A DNA stretch of 64,000 bases from Paenibacillus andongensis (GCF_025369935.1 NZ_CP104467.1:7013001-7077000); one strand, 5' to 3'; positions 9,687 through 18,281 are shown, counted from the first letter of the stretch. Notes: generated from the sequence alone by a model not told the origin. Translations and numbers: made by a program.

Positions 9687-9763
9687 TCATTCGACTGCAT
9701 GTTGACGATAGCTTTGTGGGCTGGTTTCATATACTTTACGGAACATTTTGGTGAAATGGTAAA
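9687..9763 (-). pseudogene. Remnant of an AraC-family regulator (C-terminal tail only)
   Basis: The minus-strand frame ending at TGA 9687-9689 reads FYHFTKMFRKVYETSPQSYR and then five more residues. This is the hallmark C-terminal end of AraC regulators (compare HYFSKAFKKTTSMSPSEY in the intact gene next door). Upstream the frame runs into the terminator hairpin at 9763-9799 and soon meets a stop, and no start is available. It is a leftover from deletion of a second AraC gene. Confidence 0.6.
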
Positions 9764-9799
9764 AAGGGCAGGCTGAGTGTTCTAATCAGCCTGCCCTTT
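9763..9799. terminator. Strong bidirectional terminator
   Basis: A perfect 14-base stem, AAAGGGCAGGCTGA with TCAGCCTGCCCTTT, and a 9-base loop. It sits between convergent genes (AraC on plus, DUF4362 on minus). Confidence 0.85.
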
Positions 9800-9814
9800 A
9801 GACCAAGAAAAAAA

Positions 9815-10153
9815 TTACTGATCTTTAAGCATTAAGAAAATTTCTTTTTTATCGCCCGAGTGAAATCCAATAATCTCCTTACAGTCCGTCAAAATATATT
9901 CTAACCCTTTTGTACTGCCTTCTCTTTTTACACTTCTCTTTTCAATTTTATTGCACGATGTTCTATCTTTCCCTTTTTGATTTCCACCATGTTTATCTCT
10001 TGTGTTATCGAATGTATAGTTAATTTGCTTCCCATCATAATAGAGATCGCTTAGTATTGGATCCCCTTCCTCTGTGTAAGTAGTAATTCTAAGTCTAGAT
10101 GCTTTCTGCTTTTCAAAATCAGTAAGAAAAGAATCCATCTTTTCAGGGTTCAT
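9815..10153 (-). CDS. DUF4362-type protein, apparently 5'-truncated
   Basis: A 112-residue frame with the DUF4362 pattern: YTEEGDPILSDLYYDGK, then NYTFDNTRD and a Cys-containing tail. Family members are normally short lipoproteins with a signal peptide. Here the homologous frame continues upstream of the ATG (NGDIIVGHLGP and a few more residues) until it meets the stop codon of the acetyltransferase gene, with no start codon or signal peptide. The 5' end has probably been lost by a deletion that joined it to the neighbour. The ATG at 10153 may still be used, but the product would not be exported. Confidence 0.6.
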   Translation of the reverse strand: MNPEKMDSFLTDFEKQKASRLRITTYTEEGDPILSDLYYDGKQINYTFDNTRDKHGGNQKGKDRTSCNKIEKRSVKREGSTKGLEYILTDCKEIIGFHSGDKKEIFLMLKDQ

Positions 10154-10210
10154 TGGCCCTAGATGACCTACAATGATATCTCCATTACTCTTGGCGTCTT
10201 GCCAAACGAC

Positions 10211-10738
10211 TTATAAAGTTATAATCATATGTATGTCCTTCGGCTCTTTTTCAAATAGTTCTGGATCAATTTCTTCTGCTGCTGCACTACCACATGAACG
10301 GTAGAAATTCACAGCAGATTCTGTTTCTGTTGATGAAATATATAAATACTTAGCTCCTTTGCGTTTAGCAATCCATGATAATTCTTGAATAATTCTCGTT
10401 GCTATCCCTTGTCTTCGGTAATTCTGTGATACATACATAAGGTCTACTTGTAATTGGTCACGGTTAGCGCCTCTAAAATTATGGGCAAGGACTCCAAACC
10501 CAACAAGTAATTCATTATCAAATGAACCAACAGCAGTTCCGCCATTTATCAATTCAAAATGGTAACGTTCCTCTAATTGCCTAATTTGATTTTCATCCCA
10601 CCTGACACATTCAAGATCCGTCACAACTTCGACTATGTCTGGTCCTTGTTGGACATAAATCAAATTAATTGTTTCAGATCTATCAATCTCCTTTATCTTA
10701 ACAGACTCTTCTGCGACCATTTTTCGAAAAGTAACCAT
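10211..10738 (-). CDS. GNAT-family N-acetyltransferase
   Basis: A 175-residue acetyltransferase. The acetyl-CoA motif A is YRRQGIATRII near residues 111-121, preceded by the strand VDLMYVSQN and followed by AVNFYRSCG, the usual motif B. The start has an AAGGGGA site. It lies between DUF3024 and DUF4362 genes, both small and unrelated. The substrate is unknown. Confidence 0.88.
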   Translation of the reverse strand: MVTFRKMVAEESVKIKEIDRSETINLIYVQQGPDIVEVVTDLECVRWDENQIRQLEERYHFELINGGTAVGSFDNELLVGFGVLAHNFRGANRDQLQVDLMYVSQNYRRQGIATRIIQELSWIAKRKGAKYLYISSTETESAVNFYRSCGSAAAEEIDPELFEKEPKDIHMIITL

Positions 10739-10764
10739 TACATTCCCCTTCTAATCATTCGTCT

Positions 10765-11097
10765 TTATCCCCAAAACACTCCTGTATTGTCCTGATCAAC
10801 GAATTGCAATTGTTTTTCAAAATTACTATCTGGTTCGATATGCTCAACCCAGTGCCATTTATCCCTACTGTCTCTCCAATAGACCTTCCATACATTTGAT
10901 TCCATTCTGAACTGCGCAATGTCAAATTGCGTCCATTCCGTACCGATATATGGTTCTCTTTCCTCTATGAGTGTCACATTGTTCCCTCTAAACTTATATA
11001 TCAACCGAACCTGATTGTTTAAATGTTTGGGTATCTTCTTCTCAATATATGCCTGTAAAATGTTTTCTAATCGTTTCTTTGTGAACTCGTCCAGCAT
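10765..11097 (-). CDS. DUF3024-type small protein
   Basis: A 110-residue soluble protein with RLIYKFRGNNVTLIEERP-like and FDIAQFR..NVWKVYWRDSRDKW blocks characteristic of DUF3024. AGGTGG precedes the ATG. Function is unknown. It probably shares a transcript with the acetyltransferase 26 bases downstream. Confidence 0.7.
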   Translation of the reverse strand: MLDEFTKKRLENILQAYIEKKIPKHLNNQVRLIYKFRGNNVTLIEEREPYIGTEWTQFDIAQFRMESNVWKVYWRDSRDKWHWVEHIEPDSNFEKQLQFVDQDNTGVFWG

Positions 11098-11225
11098 TAT
11101 TCCACCTCATATTATTCAAGATTATCTTCAAATCAAAAATTCATTTACTCCCCTAATTATTAATTCTATTAACTCAAATAAATCCCTGCACTTTTAACGA
11201 ACTACTATTCACTTTATCGCAAACA

Positions 11226-11250
11226 AAAGGAGCTGCCGCAGCAGCTCCTT
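11226..11250. terminator. Terminator after the serine hydrolase
   Basis: AAGGAGCTGC and GCAGCTCCTT form a perfect 10-base stem around CGCA, about 35-60 bases after the stop at 11283. Confidence 0.75.
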
Positions 11251-11282
11251 CGCTATTTCCATAACCTTATCTATCTACTACT

Positions 11283-12503
11283 CTAACCCATCTTAAAAGC
11301 CTCAATAGCCTGACCCAATCCAGCAAATGCCTCCGAATTCTCTGGAATCGGCTTATCCGATCGAATAGCCCCAACCACATGGTTCAGCAGTAGTTCCGGC
11401 ATGTCCACATCGGCCGAATGCGCTGTAGCTGCAACGACTAATTGCAGGTCAGGGACAACAAATATGCGTCTTCCGCCTGAACCAGATGCATAGAAGAACT
11501 CATGCTGCTTTTTGCTTCCTCGGACTAGCCCCTGAGCCAATGGCTTGGACCACCAGTAATAGCCGTAACCACCTTGTGTACCATTGCTATAATTGAGGAA
11601 TACGCGCTTAGTCACCGACTCCCGGATCCATGACTTTGGCATAATGGTTTTATCTTCCCACTGGCCTTCCTTTAGATACAGGTAGCCAATTTTGGCCATG
11701 TCTCTTAACGTTAAAGCCATAGCCCAAGCCCCAATCGTGCAGCCCCCAGGATCATGATTCCAGTTTACCTCTGTTATACCAAGCGGTTCGAATAAGCGGG
11801 ATTTGGCATAGTCCAACATAGACTCACCTGTTACCTTTTGCAGTACAGCAGACAGAAGATGTGCATCACCATTGCTGTAATTAAATACTGCACCAGGCTG
11901 GTTCTTAGCCGGACGTTCCAGAACATACTGCACCCAGTCCGATGAGTACATCATTTCGGTTGAGGATTGTTCATTTTCGTTGTTCCACGCTAGCCCTGAG
12001 GTCATGTTAAGCAAATGCTTTAACATAATTTTTGACTTTAGAGGATCACTTTCTAGCTCAGGAAAAAAAGTAGCAAGCCTCTGATCCAGACTTATTAGCT
12101 TCCGCTCAGACATGGCAATACCGATCAATGCGGACGTCACGCTTTTGGTCACGGACTTCACATCTTGCGGCAAGTCAGCTTGGGTACTCGTATTATAAGC
12201 TTCTACAACTAAATGTCCGTTACGAATAACCGCCACACTATGTACCTGCTGGTCGCGAAATACTTCAATCATCTTGGCTAGTCCAGCCGAGTTCATCCCT
12301 TGCGCCTCTGGCGTCGACGTTTTCCAACCTTCGGTAGGCCAATCATTAGCCCTTTTTTCAGAAATACTATCAGAATGGATGGTCATTTGTGGAATTGATT
12401 TGTTCAAAATATGAACTTGTTTATTTTGGGTTCCAGACGCAGACAAAGAAAGGGCTGCTGTTTTATTTCCACTTCCGACAAGTGGTTTATTTTTGTTTTT
12501 CAT
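11283..12503 (-). CDS. Serine hydrolase, class C beta-lactamase / penicillin-binding fold
   Basis: A 406-residue member of the beta-lactamase-related family. The active-site SxxK is S117-V-T-K120 and the second motif is Y209-S-N211. C-terminal GSGGRRIFVVPD fits the KTG-equivalent strand. No signal peptide or membrane anchor is visible: the first 60 residues are polar. The enzyme may therefore be a cytoplasmic esterase or peptidase rather than a secreted beta-lactamase. It is monocistronic and divergent from the NTP-binding gene. Confidence 0.85.
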   Translation of the reverse strand: MKNKNKPLVGSGNKTAALSLSASGTQNKQVHILNKSIPQMTIHSDSISEKRANDWPTEGWKTSTPEAQGMNSAGLAKMIEVFRDQQVHSVAVIRNGHLVVEAYNTSTQADLPQDVKSVTKSVTSALIGIAMSERKLISLDQRLATFFPELESDPLKSKIMLKHLLNMTSGLAWNNENEQSSTEMMYSSDWVQYVLERPAKNQPGAVFNYSNGDAHLLSAVLQKVTGESMLDYAKSRLFEPLGITEVNWNHDPGGCTIGAWAMALTLRDMAKIGYLYLKEGQWEDKTIMPKSWIRESVTKRVFLNYSNGTQGGYGYYWWSKPLAQGLVRGSKKQHEFFYASGSGGRRIFVVPDLQLVVAATAHSADVDMPELLLNHVVGAIRSDKPIPENSEAFAGLGQAIEAFKMG

Positions 12504-12703
12504 CTCTATCTTTCCTTCCAGTATGGTTTTTAGCCCCCCTGTGCTATGTATTTTACATGATAAGTGTGAAGCAATTATGGCTTAAACCTTAATAGAACCT
12601 TAATATTAGCTGAACATTTACTGAATTTCATGTGATTTGAGCCCCATATGTTACAATATTCGTACAAATCCCCTTAAAAGGAAACTTTATTCGGAGGTTA
12701 GGC

Positions 12704-13291
12704 ATGCGAAAACTCATATTTTTCATAGGTCCCGCAGGTGCAGGGAAAACGACACTCGCCAAAGCATGGGCACGCAAGCACGGCGGAGCTTTTCTAGACA
12801 TGGACACGCTGCTCCGACCCGCGGCAGAAGCGATCATGACCCTTGCCGGACAAGACCCGAACGACCGGGATTCCCCCACTTACAAGACATACTGTCGCGA
12901 TTTGGGATACCGCATAACGATGGACGCAGCACTTGAGAATCTCGAGCTAGGCTTGGATGCCATTGTTGTCGGACCTTTCACCAAAGAACTAGCAGATCCG
13001 GTTTGGCTGGAAAAGGAACTTTCAAACGTTGGTGCTACGATTAACGATGTATGCGTGAGGGCTGTTTTTGTCTTTTTGCCAAGTGAAAAAGCCTACCAAG
13101 AACGTATACAGACTAGAGGCTCCGCTTTGGATGTGTGGAAGCTGGAGAACTGGAAGCATTTCAGCCAGTCGCTCGTCCGTAGAGAAATCAAATGGTCAAT
13201 TGATCCCTCTTCCATTCTCTATTTCGATAATTCAGGACCGTTTTCATCTGTAAAGCTAGATGAACTTGAGAAATTCATTTATAGAAACTAA
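12704..13291 (+). CDS. P-loop NTPase, shikimate-kinase-like
   Basis: A 195-residue protein beginning with a P-loop, GPAGAGKT (9-16), followed by FLDMDTLL, which matches the substrate Asp region of shikimate/gluconate-kinase-like enzymes. AAA_33-type small-molecule kinases share this layout. GGAGG precedes the ATG. The substrate cannot be named. It is a single gene between a divergent serine hydrolase and a LacI regulator. Confidence 0.75.
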   Translation: MRKLIFFIGPAGAGKTTLAKAWARKHGGAFLDMDTLLRPAAEAIMTLAGQDPNDRDSPTYKTYCRDLGYRITMDAALENLELGLDAIVVGPFTKELADPVWLEKELSNVGATINDVCVRAVFVFLPSEKAYQERIQTRGSALDVWKLENWKHFSQSLVRREIKWSIDPSSILYFDNSGPFSSVKLDELEKFIYRN

Positions 13292-13420
13292 CAATCCCGA
13301 TGGCAACATTGACAAGATCTATTTGTAAATTGATTTATTAATTGACCCAACTTTACAAAATACTCCTATACTTATAAAATACAAATAGGATTTACATACT
13401 TCTCAAGGGGCCATACATAC

Positions 13421-14434
13421 ATGAACTCGAAAATCTCTATGCAAGACATCGCCGATATGTTGGGCATTTCCAAGAATGCGGTCTCCCTGGCCCTTAATAA
13501 TAAACCTGGCGTCAGCGAAGACTTGCGTTTTCGTATTTTCGAAGCAGCGAATCAGTTGAACTACCGGACAGATACCAAAGCAAAAAAGAAACGCGGGAAC
13601 CTGCTCGTCTTAATCCCCGAAAACATTCGCAATGATAAAATCTTCTACTATGAAGTGTTCTGGTCTATAGAAAAAAGAGCCAAAGAAATTGGCTACAACG
13701 CCATTATCTGCGGTGTTACACAAGAGATGGAGGATCAACTCATCCTGCCGGAGCTTTATCATGAAATTGAATTTCAAGGCATCTTACTCGTTGGCGTCCT
13801 GCCTCTTAACTATGTTCGAATGCTTTTTGACTTGGGAATTCCTCTCGTTACGGTGGATCATTATTACGATAGCTTACAGCTTGACGCTGTTGTGACAGCG
13901 AATGCTGAAGAGGCTTACAAAATCGTCAATCATCTCATTGACAAAGGTCATCGGCAAATTGGTTTTATCGGTGCGATTAGCAAGTCGAAGAGCTTCAAAG
14001 AACGCTGGTCCGGGTACCAAAATGCCTTATCTGATGCGGGGCTGGCAATCGATACGAATCACAGTATCGTCAATCCCTCATCACTGGAGGCGCTAAATTC
14101 CACCCCCTCTGAGTTAGCAGCTCATCTTGATGCGATGACTTCCTTGCCGTCAGCCTGGTTTTGTGCGGATGATCGCATTGCGATCTCCTTCATTCAAATC
14201 CTTATTTCCAAAGGCCACAAGGTACCGGAGGATTTCTCCGTTGTCGGGTTCGGCGATATTGAAGCGGCTCAAATGATCGCTCCTCGCTTAACGACGATCC
14301 AAGTGCAGCGGGAACAGCTCGGCTATGAAGCCGTGGATTTTCTCGTTCGTAGGATCGATGTCAGCGGAAGCCCTGCGAAGATTTCCATCTATGGAAAACT
14401 CATCGAGCGTGATTCCTGTAGAGCACTGGGATAA
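13421..14434 (+). CDS. LacI-family transcriptional regulator
   Basis: A 337-residue repressor. The HTH is at the N-terminus (MQDIADMLGISKNAVSLALN, residues 6-25), followed by the hinge and a periplasmic-binding-protein-like core with FVDH-like VTVDHYY and the C-terminal QVQREQLGYEAVDFL. It is monocistronic. The upstream region holds TTGACC and several TTTGTA/TACAAA pieces that could be an autoregulatory operator. No obvious sugar operon is adjacent, so its targets are probably elsewhere. Confidence 0.9.
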   Translation: MNSKISMQDIADMLGISKNAVSLALNNKPGVSEDLRFRIFEAANQLNYRTDTKAKKKRGNLLVLIPENIRNDKIFYYEVFWSIEKRAKEIGYNAIICGVTQEMEDQLILPELYHEIEFQGILLVGVLPLNYVRMLFDLGIPLVTVDHYYDSLQLDAVVTANAEEAYKIVNHLIDKGHRQIGFIGAISKSKSFKERWSGYQNALSDAGLAIDTNHSIVNPSSLEALNSTPSELAAHLDAMTSLPSAWFCADDRIAISFIQILISKGHKVPEDFSVVGFGDIEAAQMIAPRLTTIQVQREQLGYEAVDFLVRRIDVSGSPAKISIYGKLIERDSCRALG

Positions 14435-14488
14435 AGATAATCTTTTGAATTCCTCTGACCATCAGAAAATGTTATAATGTCTGTTAGA

Positions 14489-14527
14489 CGAAGAACGTCC
14501 TTGAGCCATGTGGCGCAAGGGCGTTTT
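14489..14527 (+). terminator. Terminator after the LacI gene
   Basis: ACG-CCTTG-GCC pairs with GGC-CAAGG-CGT through two single mismatches, then seven T. A TATAAT lies just upstream at about 14474, so a short leader transcript cannot be excluded. Confidence 0.7.
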
Positions 14528-14557
14528 TTTATTCTTTTATAGGGAGGAAATTGCCAA

Positions 14558-14605
14558 ATGCCAGCAAAACATGCAGTTCAATCTCTTTTAGCGTTGTTTA
14601 ATTAA
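14558..14605 (+). CDS. Possible 15-residue small ORF with strong ribosome site
   Basis: AGGGAGG lies 10 bases before an ATG that opens MPAKHAVQSLLALFN followed by TAA. It is located between the LacI terminator and the ArsR-type regulator. It could be a leader peptide for that regulator or the relic of a lost gene. No homologue is known to me. Confidence 0.25.
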   Translation: MPAKHAVQSLLALFN

Positions 14606-14651
14606 CCTACAAGTTATACAATGAATAAAAACTTTAGAATGAGGTCCCACT

Positions 14652-15560
14652 ATGCAAATTGAGGTTTCGACCAAAAATATGTCCTTTCTAGAATGTTTCT
14701 CCTCGGAGACCCGAGTGAAAATCATTGAGCTCCTAGGTGAAGAACCTTTGAATATCAAACAATTATCACAGCGGTTGGAGATTTCATCCGCTATTGTGAC
14801 TAAGCATATACAGAAGCTAGAACAAGCCGGAATTGTTATGTCCGAAAGTATGACAGGTGTTCGCGGAACACAGAAAGTATGTTATCTGCAGCTCGAGCAA
14901 GCCATGCTTCAGTTCAAAGCAAAGAAACCGTATGAACATCCGACGAATACGATTTCAATTCCGGTTGGACAATACTCATCCTTCGAGGTGAGGCCTACGT
15001 GCGGTCTAGCTTCGCCTACGCAAATCATCGGTGTCATTGATGATCCGAGATATTTTGCTGACCCCCATCATGTGCACGCCGGCATCCTCTGGTTCGGCAG
15101 CGGTTATGTGGAATATAGAATCCCTAACTTTTTTCACAGCAATCAAAAGCTTCGCTCGATGGAAATTTCTTTTGAAATCTGTTCCGAGGCACCAGGCTTT
15201 AACGAGAATTGGCCATCTGATATTTCTTTCTTTATCAATGAAATTCCCTTAGGTCAGTGGACCAGCCCCGGTGATTTCGGAAAACAAAGAGGCGTACTAT
15301 CTCCGGAATGGTGGGGAAATGGCTTCACTCAGCACGGTCTTTTGAAAATCATCACCGTCAATCCGCAAGGATCTTACTTGGACGGAACGAAGATTTCTGA
15401 CGTCACCATCCAAGACTTACATATTTCTTTCGCAAAAGACATCCATTTCCGAATTGCATCACTAGAAGACTCCGCAAATTGCGGCGGCATTACTTTGTTC
15501 GGCAAGCAATTTGGAAATTATGAGCAAGACATCGTGGTTACGATGCATGAGGATAAGTAG
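14652..15560 (+). CDS. ArsR-type HTH regulator with a large C-terminal domain
   Basis: A 302-residue protein. The first about 95 residues are a winged helix: ETRVKIIELLGEEPLNIKQL, then SSAIVTKHIQKLEQAGIV, typical of ArsR/DeoR-like sensors. The remaining about 200 residues are beta-rich and unlike small ArsR repressors (usually about 100 residues). They include aromatic-rich stretches (FGSGYVEYRIPNFF, SPEWWGNGF) reminiscent of carbohydrate-binding modules, suggesting a sugar ligand (inference). It is monocistronic with a terminator at 15683-15725. Confidence 0.75.
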   Translation: MQIEVSTKNMSFLECFSSETRVKIIELLGEEPLNIKQLSQRLEISSAIVTKHIQKLEQAGIVMSESMTGVRGTQKVCYLQLEQAMLQFKAKKPYEHPTNTISIPVGQYSSFEVRPTCGLASPTQIIGVIDDPRYFADPHHVHAGILWFGSGYVEYRIPNFFHSNQKLRSMEISFEICSEAPGFNENWPSDISFFINEIPLGQWTSPGDFGKQRGVLSPEWWGNGFTQHGLLKIITVNPQGSYLDGTKISDVTIQDLHISFAKDIHFRIASLEDSANCGGITLFGKQFGNYEQDIVVTMHEDK

Positions 15561-15682
15561 GAACATAGTATTAAAGAGCCCTCTTGGTCCATTGACAAAA
15601 ACAACATGTCAAGTAAATCCCTAATTCGCAGATTTAAATATGAAAAATCCGGAAACCCCCACGTTGACACCAAACTTGACAG

Positions 15683-15725
15683 CAAAAAAGCACCTGTACA
15701 ATTTGAGCCAAAGTACGGTGCTTTT
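15683..15725. terminator. Bidirectional terminator between ArsR-type and glycosyltransferase genes
   Basis: AAAAGCACC-GTAC pairs with GTAC-GGTGCTTTT. It lies between convergent genes with A and T runs on either side. Confidence 0.7.
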
Positions 15726-15800
15726 CGAAGGGGAAAAAGAGGGAGAAAGGGACTCCAAAAACAAAACGAACTTTACATTCGTTGTTGATAGCCAAACGAA

Positions 15801-16982
15801 TTAAACATTTGCGTAGGCTAGCTGCAGGCCATCCATGGCAGGGATGAAATGATGGTGAGTATCCAATATCGCATTCAGCGTGTGAAGAGCATCTTGGTTC
15901 TGCAGACTAAGTTTGGCATTCTTCTTAAGTCTCACCAGCAAAGACTTGTTGGCGATAACCTCAAGCAATTGTCTTTTTAGCTCCGCCGCTTTCTTCACCT
16001 CAATCGCCGCTCCAAGGCCAACAAGAAATGCCGCATTATCCTGCTCTTGTCCAGGAATCGGCTTGTACAGCATCATCGGCAGCTCGAGCGCGAGCGCCTC
16101 GGATACGGTAAGTCCTCCCGGCTTCGTCACGATCAGATCGGATAAAGCCATCAGCTCGTGGACATGATCCACGAAGCCTGTGACCATCACGCGATGACGC
16201 GTTTTCTCGCCGCCTAGCTCTTCCTCTAGCTGCTGCTTCAGCTTCTCATTGCGTCCGCATACGAATACAAACTGCACCGGCACTGCCAAATCGTCTGATT
16301 GCAGCACAGACTTGAATTGCTTGCCGATCAAACCATGTCCGCCGCCCATCACCAGCACGGTAGGCATATCACGGTGCAAACCATGCTTATCACGAAGCTC
16401 ATTCCGATCATACGTTTGTGTAAATGGCCTCCGAATCGGAATACCCGTCACTACAATACGCTGCTCCGGAATCCGGTAACGCAGAAGCGATTGCTTCACA
16501 TGCTCGGCACCAACGAGATAGCGATCCGTACCGGGATGAACCCAGTAACTGTGATCCGTATAATCGGTCATCACTGTCACAGTAGGCACCGTCGTTAGTC
16601 CGTTACATTTTAAATAGGACATCGCAGCGGCCGCCCCTGGAAAGGTACACACTACTTCCGTCGGCTCCTCTTCTTGCAGCAGTTCCAGCATCCTATCGGT
16701 GCTGAACGATTTCATCTTTTTAAACATATGAGACAATGTATTATCCTCTCGGGTCTTGCGGTACAAATACCCGTAAACCGAAGGCAGACTTTTCACCCAC
16801 TGCATATAACAATATTTGCCCACCGAATGCAGGTAAGGATGCGTCCACTCTAGGAAATCAACCACTTTTACGTCCACATCCGGTTTATAAAACCGTGCGG
16901 CTTCCAGAATTGCTTGCGCCGCTTTATTATGCCCGTCCCCTAGGCTGCCTGTCAGGATTAATAGTTTGTCCCTATGTTTCAT
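15801..16982 (-). CDS. UgtP/MGDG-synthase-family glycosyltransferase
   Basis: A 393-residue GT28-type enzyme. The N-terminal GSLGDGHNKAA (12-22) is the signature of MGDG synthase/UgtP proteins, and KPGGLTVSEALALELP near residue 290 is the nucleotide-sugar site. UgtP transfers glucose from UDP-glucose to diacylglycerol at the inner face of the membrane. The start overlaps the stop of the PAP2 gene by 4 bases (ATGA), with AGGGGG upstream. Tight coupling to a lipid phosphatase supports a role in making glycolipid from diacylglycerol. Confidence 0.85.
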   Translation of the reverse strand: MKHRDKLLILTGSLGDGHNKAAQAILEAARFYKPDVDVKVVDFLEWTHPYLHSVGKYCYMQWVKSLPSVYGYLYRKTREDNTLSHMFKKMKSFSTDRMLELLQEEEPTEVVCTFPGAAAAMSYLKCNGLTTVPTVTVMTDYTDHSYWVHPGTDRYLVGAEHVKQSLLRYRIPEQRIVVTGIPIRRPFTQTYDRNELRDKHGLHRDMPTVLVMGGGHGLIGKQFKSVLQSDDLAVPVQFVFVCGRNEKLKQQLEEELGGEKTRHRVMVTGFVDHVHELMALSDLIVTKPGGLTVSEALALELPMMLYKPIPGQEQDNAAFLVGLGAAIEVKKAAELKRQLLEVIANKSLLVRLKKNAKLSLQNQDALHTLNAILDTHHHFIPAMDGLQLAYANV

Positions 16983-17653
16983 CTTCTAAGTCCCCCTTCG
17001 AACTTTCGCTGCTGCGTATTCACAGCCACCGATTCTTTCAACAAACCCATTCTAAAACGTTCCACAACGTACACGACACCCTCAGAAACCAGCACTGCAC
17101 CCACAATATCCAGCAGAACATGCTGCTTTACGAGCAGCGTCGATATAATAATGAGCAATGACATGCACGTAACGATTATTTTATAAGGCCAAAATATAAC
17201 TGTTGATCTTAAATAGGCTCTCATCATTAAATACGAAGTTAGCACATGCGTACTTGGAAAACAGTTAAACGGTTGATCTGAGCGATACACCCACTGTACC
17301 ATCCGCAGCAGCCAATCGCTTCCGGTTAGCTCCGGCCGAGGAACAGTGGTCTGATATATAGCATATACCCCATAACACAGGAGCAGACCCATTATGAACT
17401 GAAAAAGTGTTTTATAGTACATGCTGCGATCCTTATAAGCCAAATATAAGAACCCAACCAACAGAAATCCATACCAAGACAGGTAAGGTATAACGAAGCT
17501 CTTCATAAATGGAATTTGCCGATCCAAATCCGTAACTAAGCTGTAAGCCACCCCGTCCGCCTGATTCAGATGAATGTAGATGAGACCCACTAGAGGGATC
17601 AATAGCAAGCCGCTGCAAGCCATTATATATGACCACCACGAAGTTTTTTTCAC
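16979..17653 (-). CDS. PAP2-superfamily membrane phosphatase
   Basis: A 224-residue protein with five or six hydrophobic segments. The PAP2 motifs are PSTH (133-136) and KQHVLLD with His178 and Asp182, the catalytic triad elements of lipid phosphatases. An Arg-Pro (VPRPELTG, 104-111) matches the first motif region. It is probably phosphatidic or lipid pyrophosphate phosphatase; the exact substrate is not readable. It is upstream of, and overlaps, the UgtP-like gene, so phosphatidate to diacylglycerol to glycosyl-diacylglycerol is the likely sequence (inference). Confidence 0.88.
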   Translation of the reverse strand: MKKTSWWSYIMACSGLLLIPLVGLIYIHLNQADGVAYSLVTDLDRQIPFMKSFVIPYLSWYGFLLVGFLYLAYKDRSMYYKTLFQFIMGLLLCYGVYAIYQTTVPRPELTGSDWLLRMVQWVYRSDQPFNCFPSTHVLTSYLMMRAYLRSTVIFWPYKIIVTCMSLLIIISTLLVKQHVLLDIVGAVLVSEGVVYVVERFRMGLLKESVAVNTQQRKFEGGLRR

Positions 17654-17811
17654 ATCAATTCCTCGCTCTCCTTTACGTTATCTTCATTATAAAAGAGATC
17701 AAAAAAGTTCTTAACGCACCAAGGTACTGTCTTTCGTTAGCCAAAGGTCGCGAAAAAACCTAGACCAAAGTCTAAGTTCTATTTTCGCAAAAAGGAAAAA
17801 CACATAGAAAA

Positions 17812-17833
17812 GACCTGTGACTAAGCACAAGTC
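17812..17833 (-). terminator. Terminator after the small unknown gene
   Basis: On the minus strand GAC-TGTG pairs with CACA-GTC around a short loop, followed by TTTTCT, just after the stop at 17841. Confidence 0.5.
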
Positions 17834-17840
17834 CGAAAAG

Positions 17841-18281
17841 CTAGTTTGTAGAAATCCGTTTTACAAAGGGGGTAGGATCCGCCTCAAAATAAACCAGCAT
17901 TACTTTATTTTCGCGAGTAAACAAAAGTAATCTGGCTTTTTCATTTTTACTGTAAATAAGGTAGACCTCTGAAATCACTTCATTAACCCACACATTTTCA
18001 ATTTTAAGTGGTGGTGATAATGGAATTTTGATCATCACGCCATGCGGAGGGGGTTCAAATTTCACTTTGCCATCTATGCCATTGATCGATTTTAACCAGA
18101 CCAGAACTTCCCCTTGTATTTGTTTGGATGAGGAAGTGATCTTCGTAACCTTACTTAAATCAATGTCAAACACCTCTATATTGGGGGAAATCGCCTGTAA
18201 AATTGCGCTCGCCAGTAATAATGTTTTCAGCAAAAGCCCCCCTCCCCTTATGCCTAGCAATAGGTACATAACTTCCTTCAA
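17841..18281 (-). CDS. Unknown protein with N-terminal hydrophobic segment, coupled to YhgE
   Basis: A 146-residue product I do not recognise. Residues about 5-30 are hydrophobic (LLLGIRGGGLLLKTLLLASA), a possible signal peptide or anchor. The rest alternates short polar and hydrophobic stretches like a small beta protein. The ATG overlaps the TGA of the YhgE-type gene by 4 bases, so it is translated with that gene and may be its partner. No Cys lipobox is present. Confidence 0.55.
   Translation of the reverse strand: MKEVMYLLLGIRGGGLLLKTLLLASAILQAISPNIEVFDIDLSKVTKITSSSKQIQGEVLVWLKSINGIDGKVKFEPPPHGVMIKIPLSPPLKIENVWVNEVISEVYLIYSKNEKARLLLFTRENKVMLVYFEADPTPFVKRISTN

Noticed and set aside
15606-15788. 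A 60-codon plus-strand frame after the ArsR-type gene
   Set aside because: It contains a terminator hairpin, has basic low-complexity sequence and no ribosome site.
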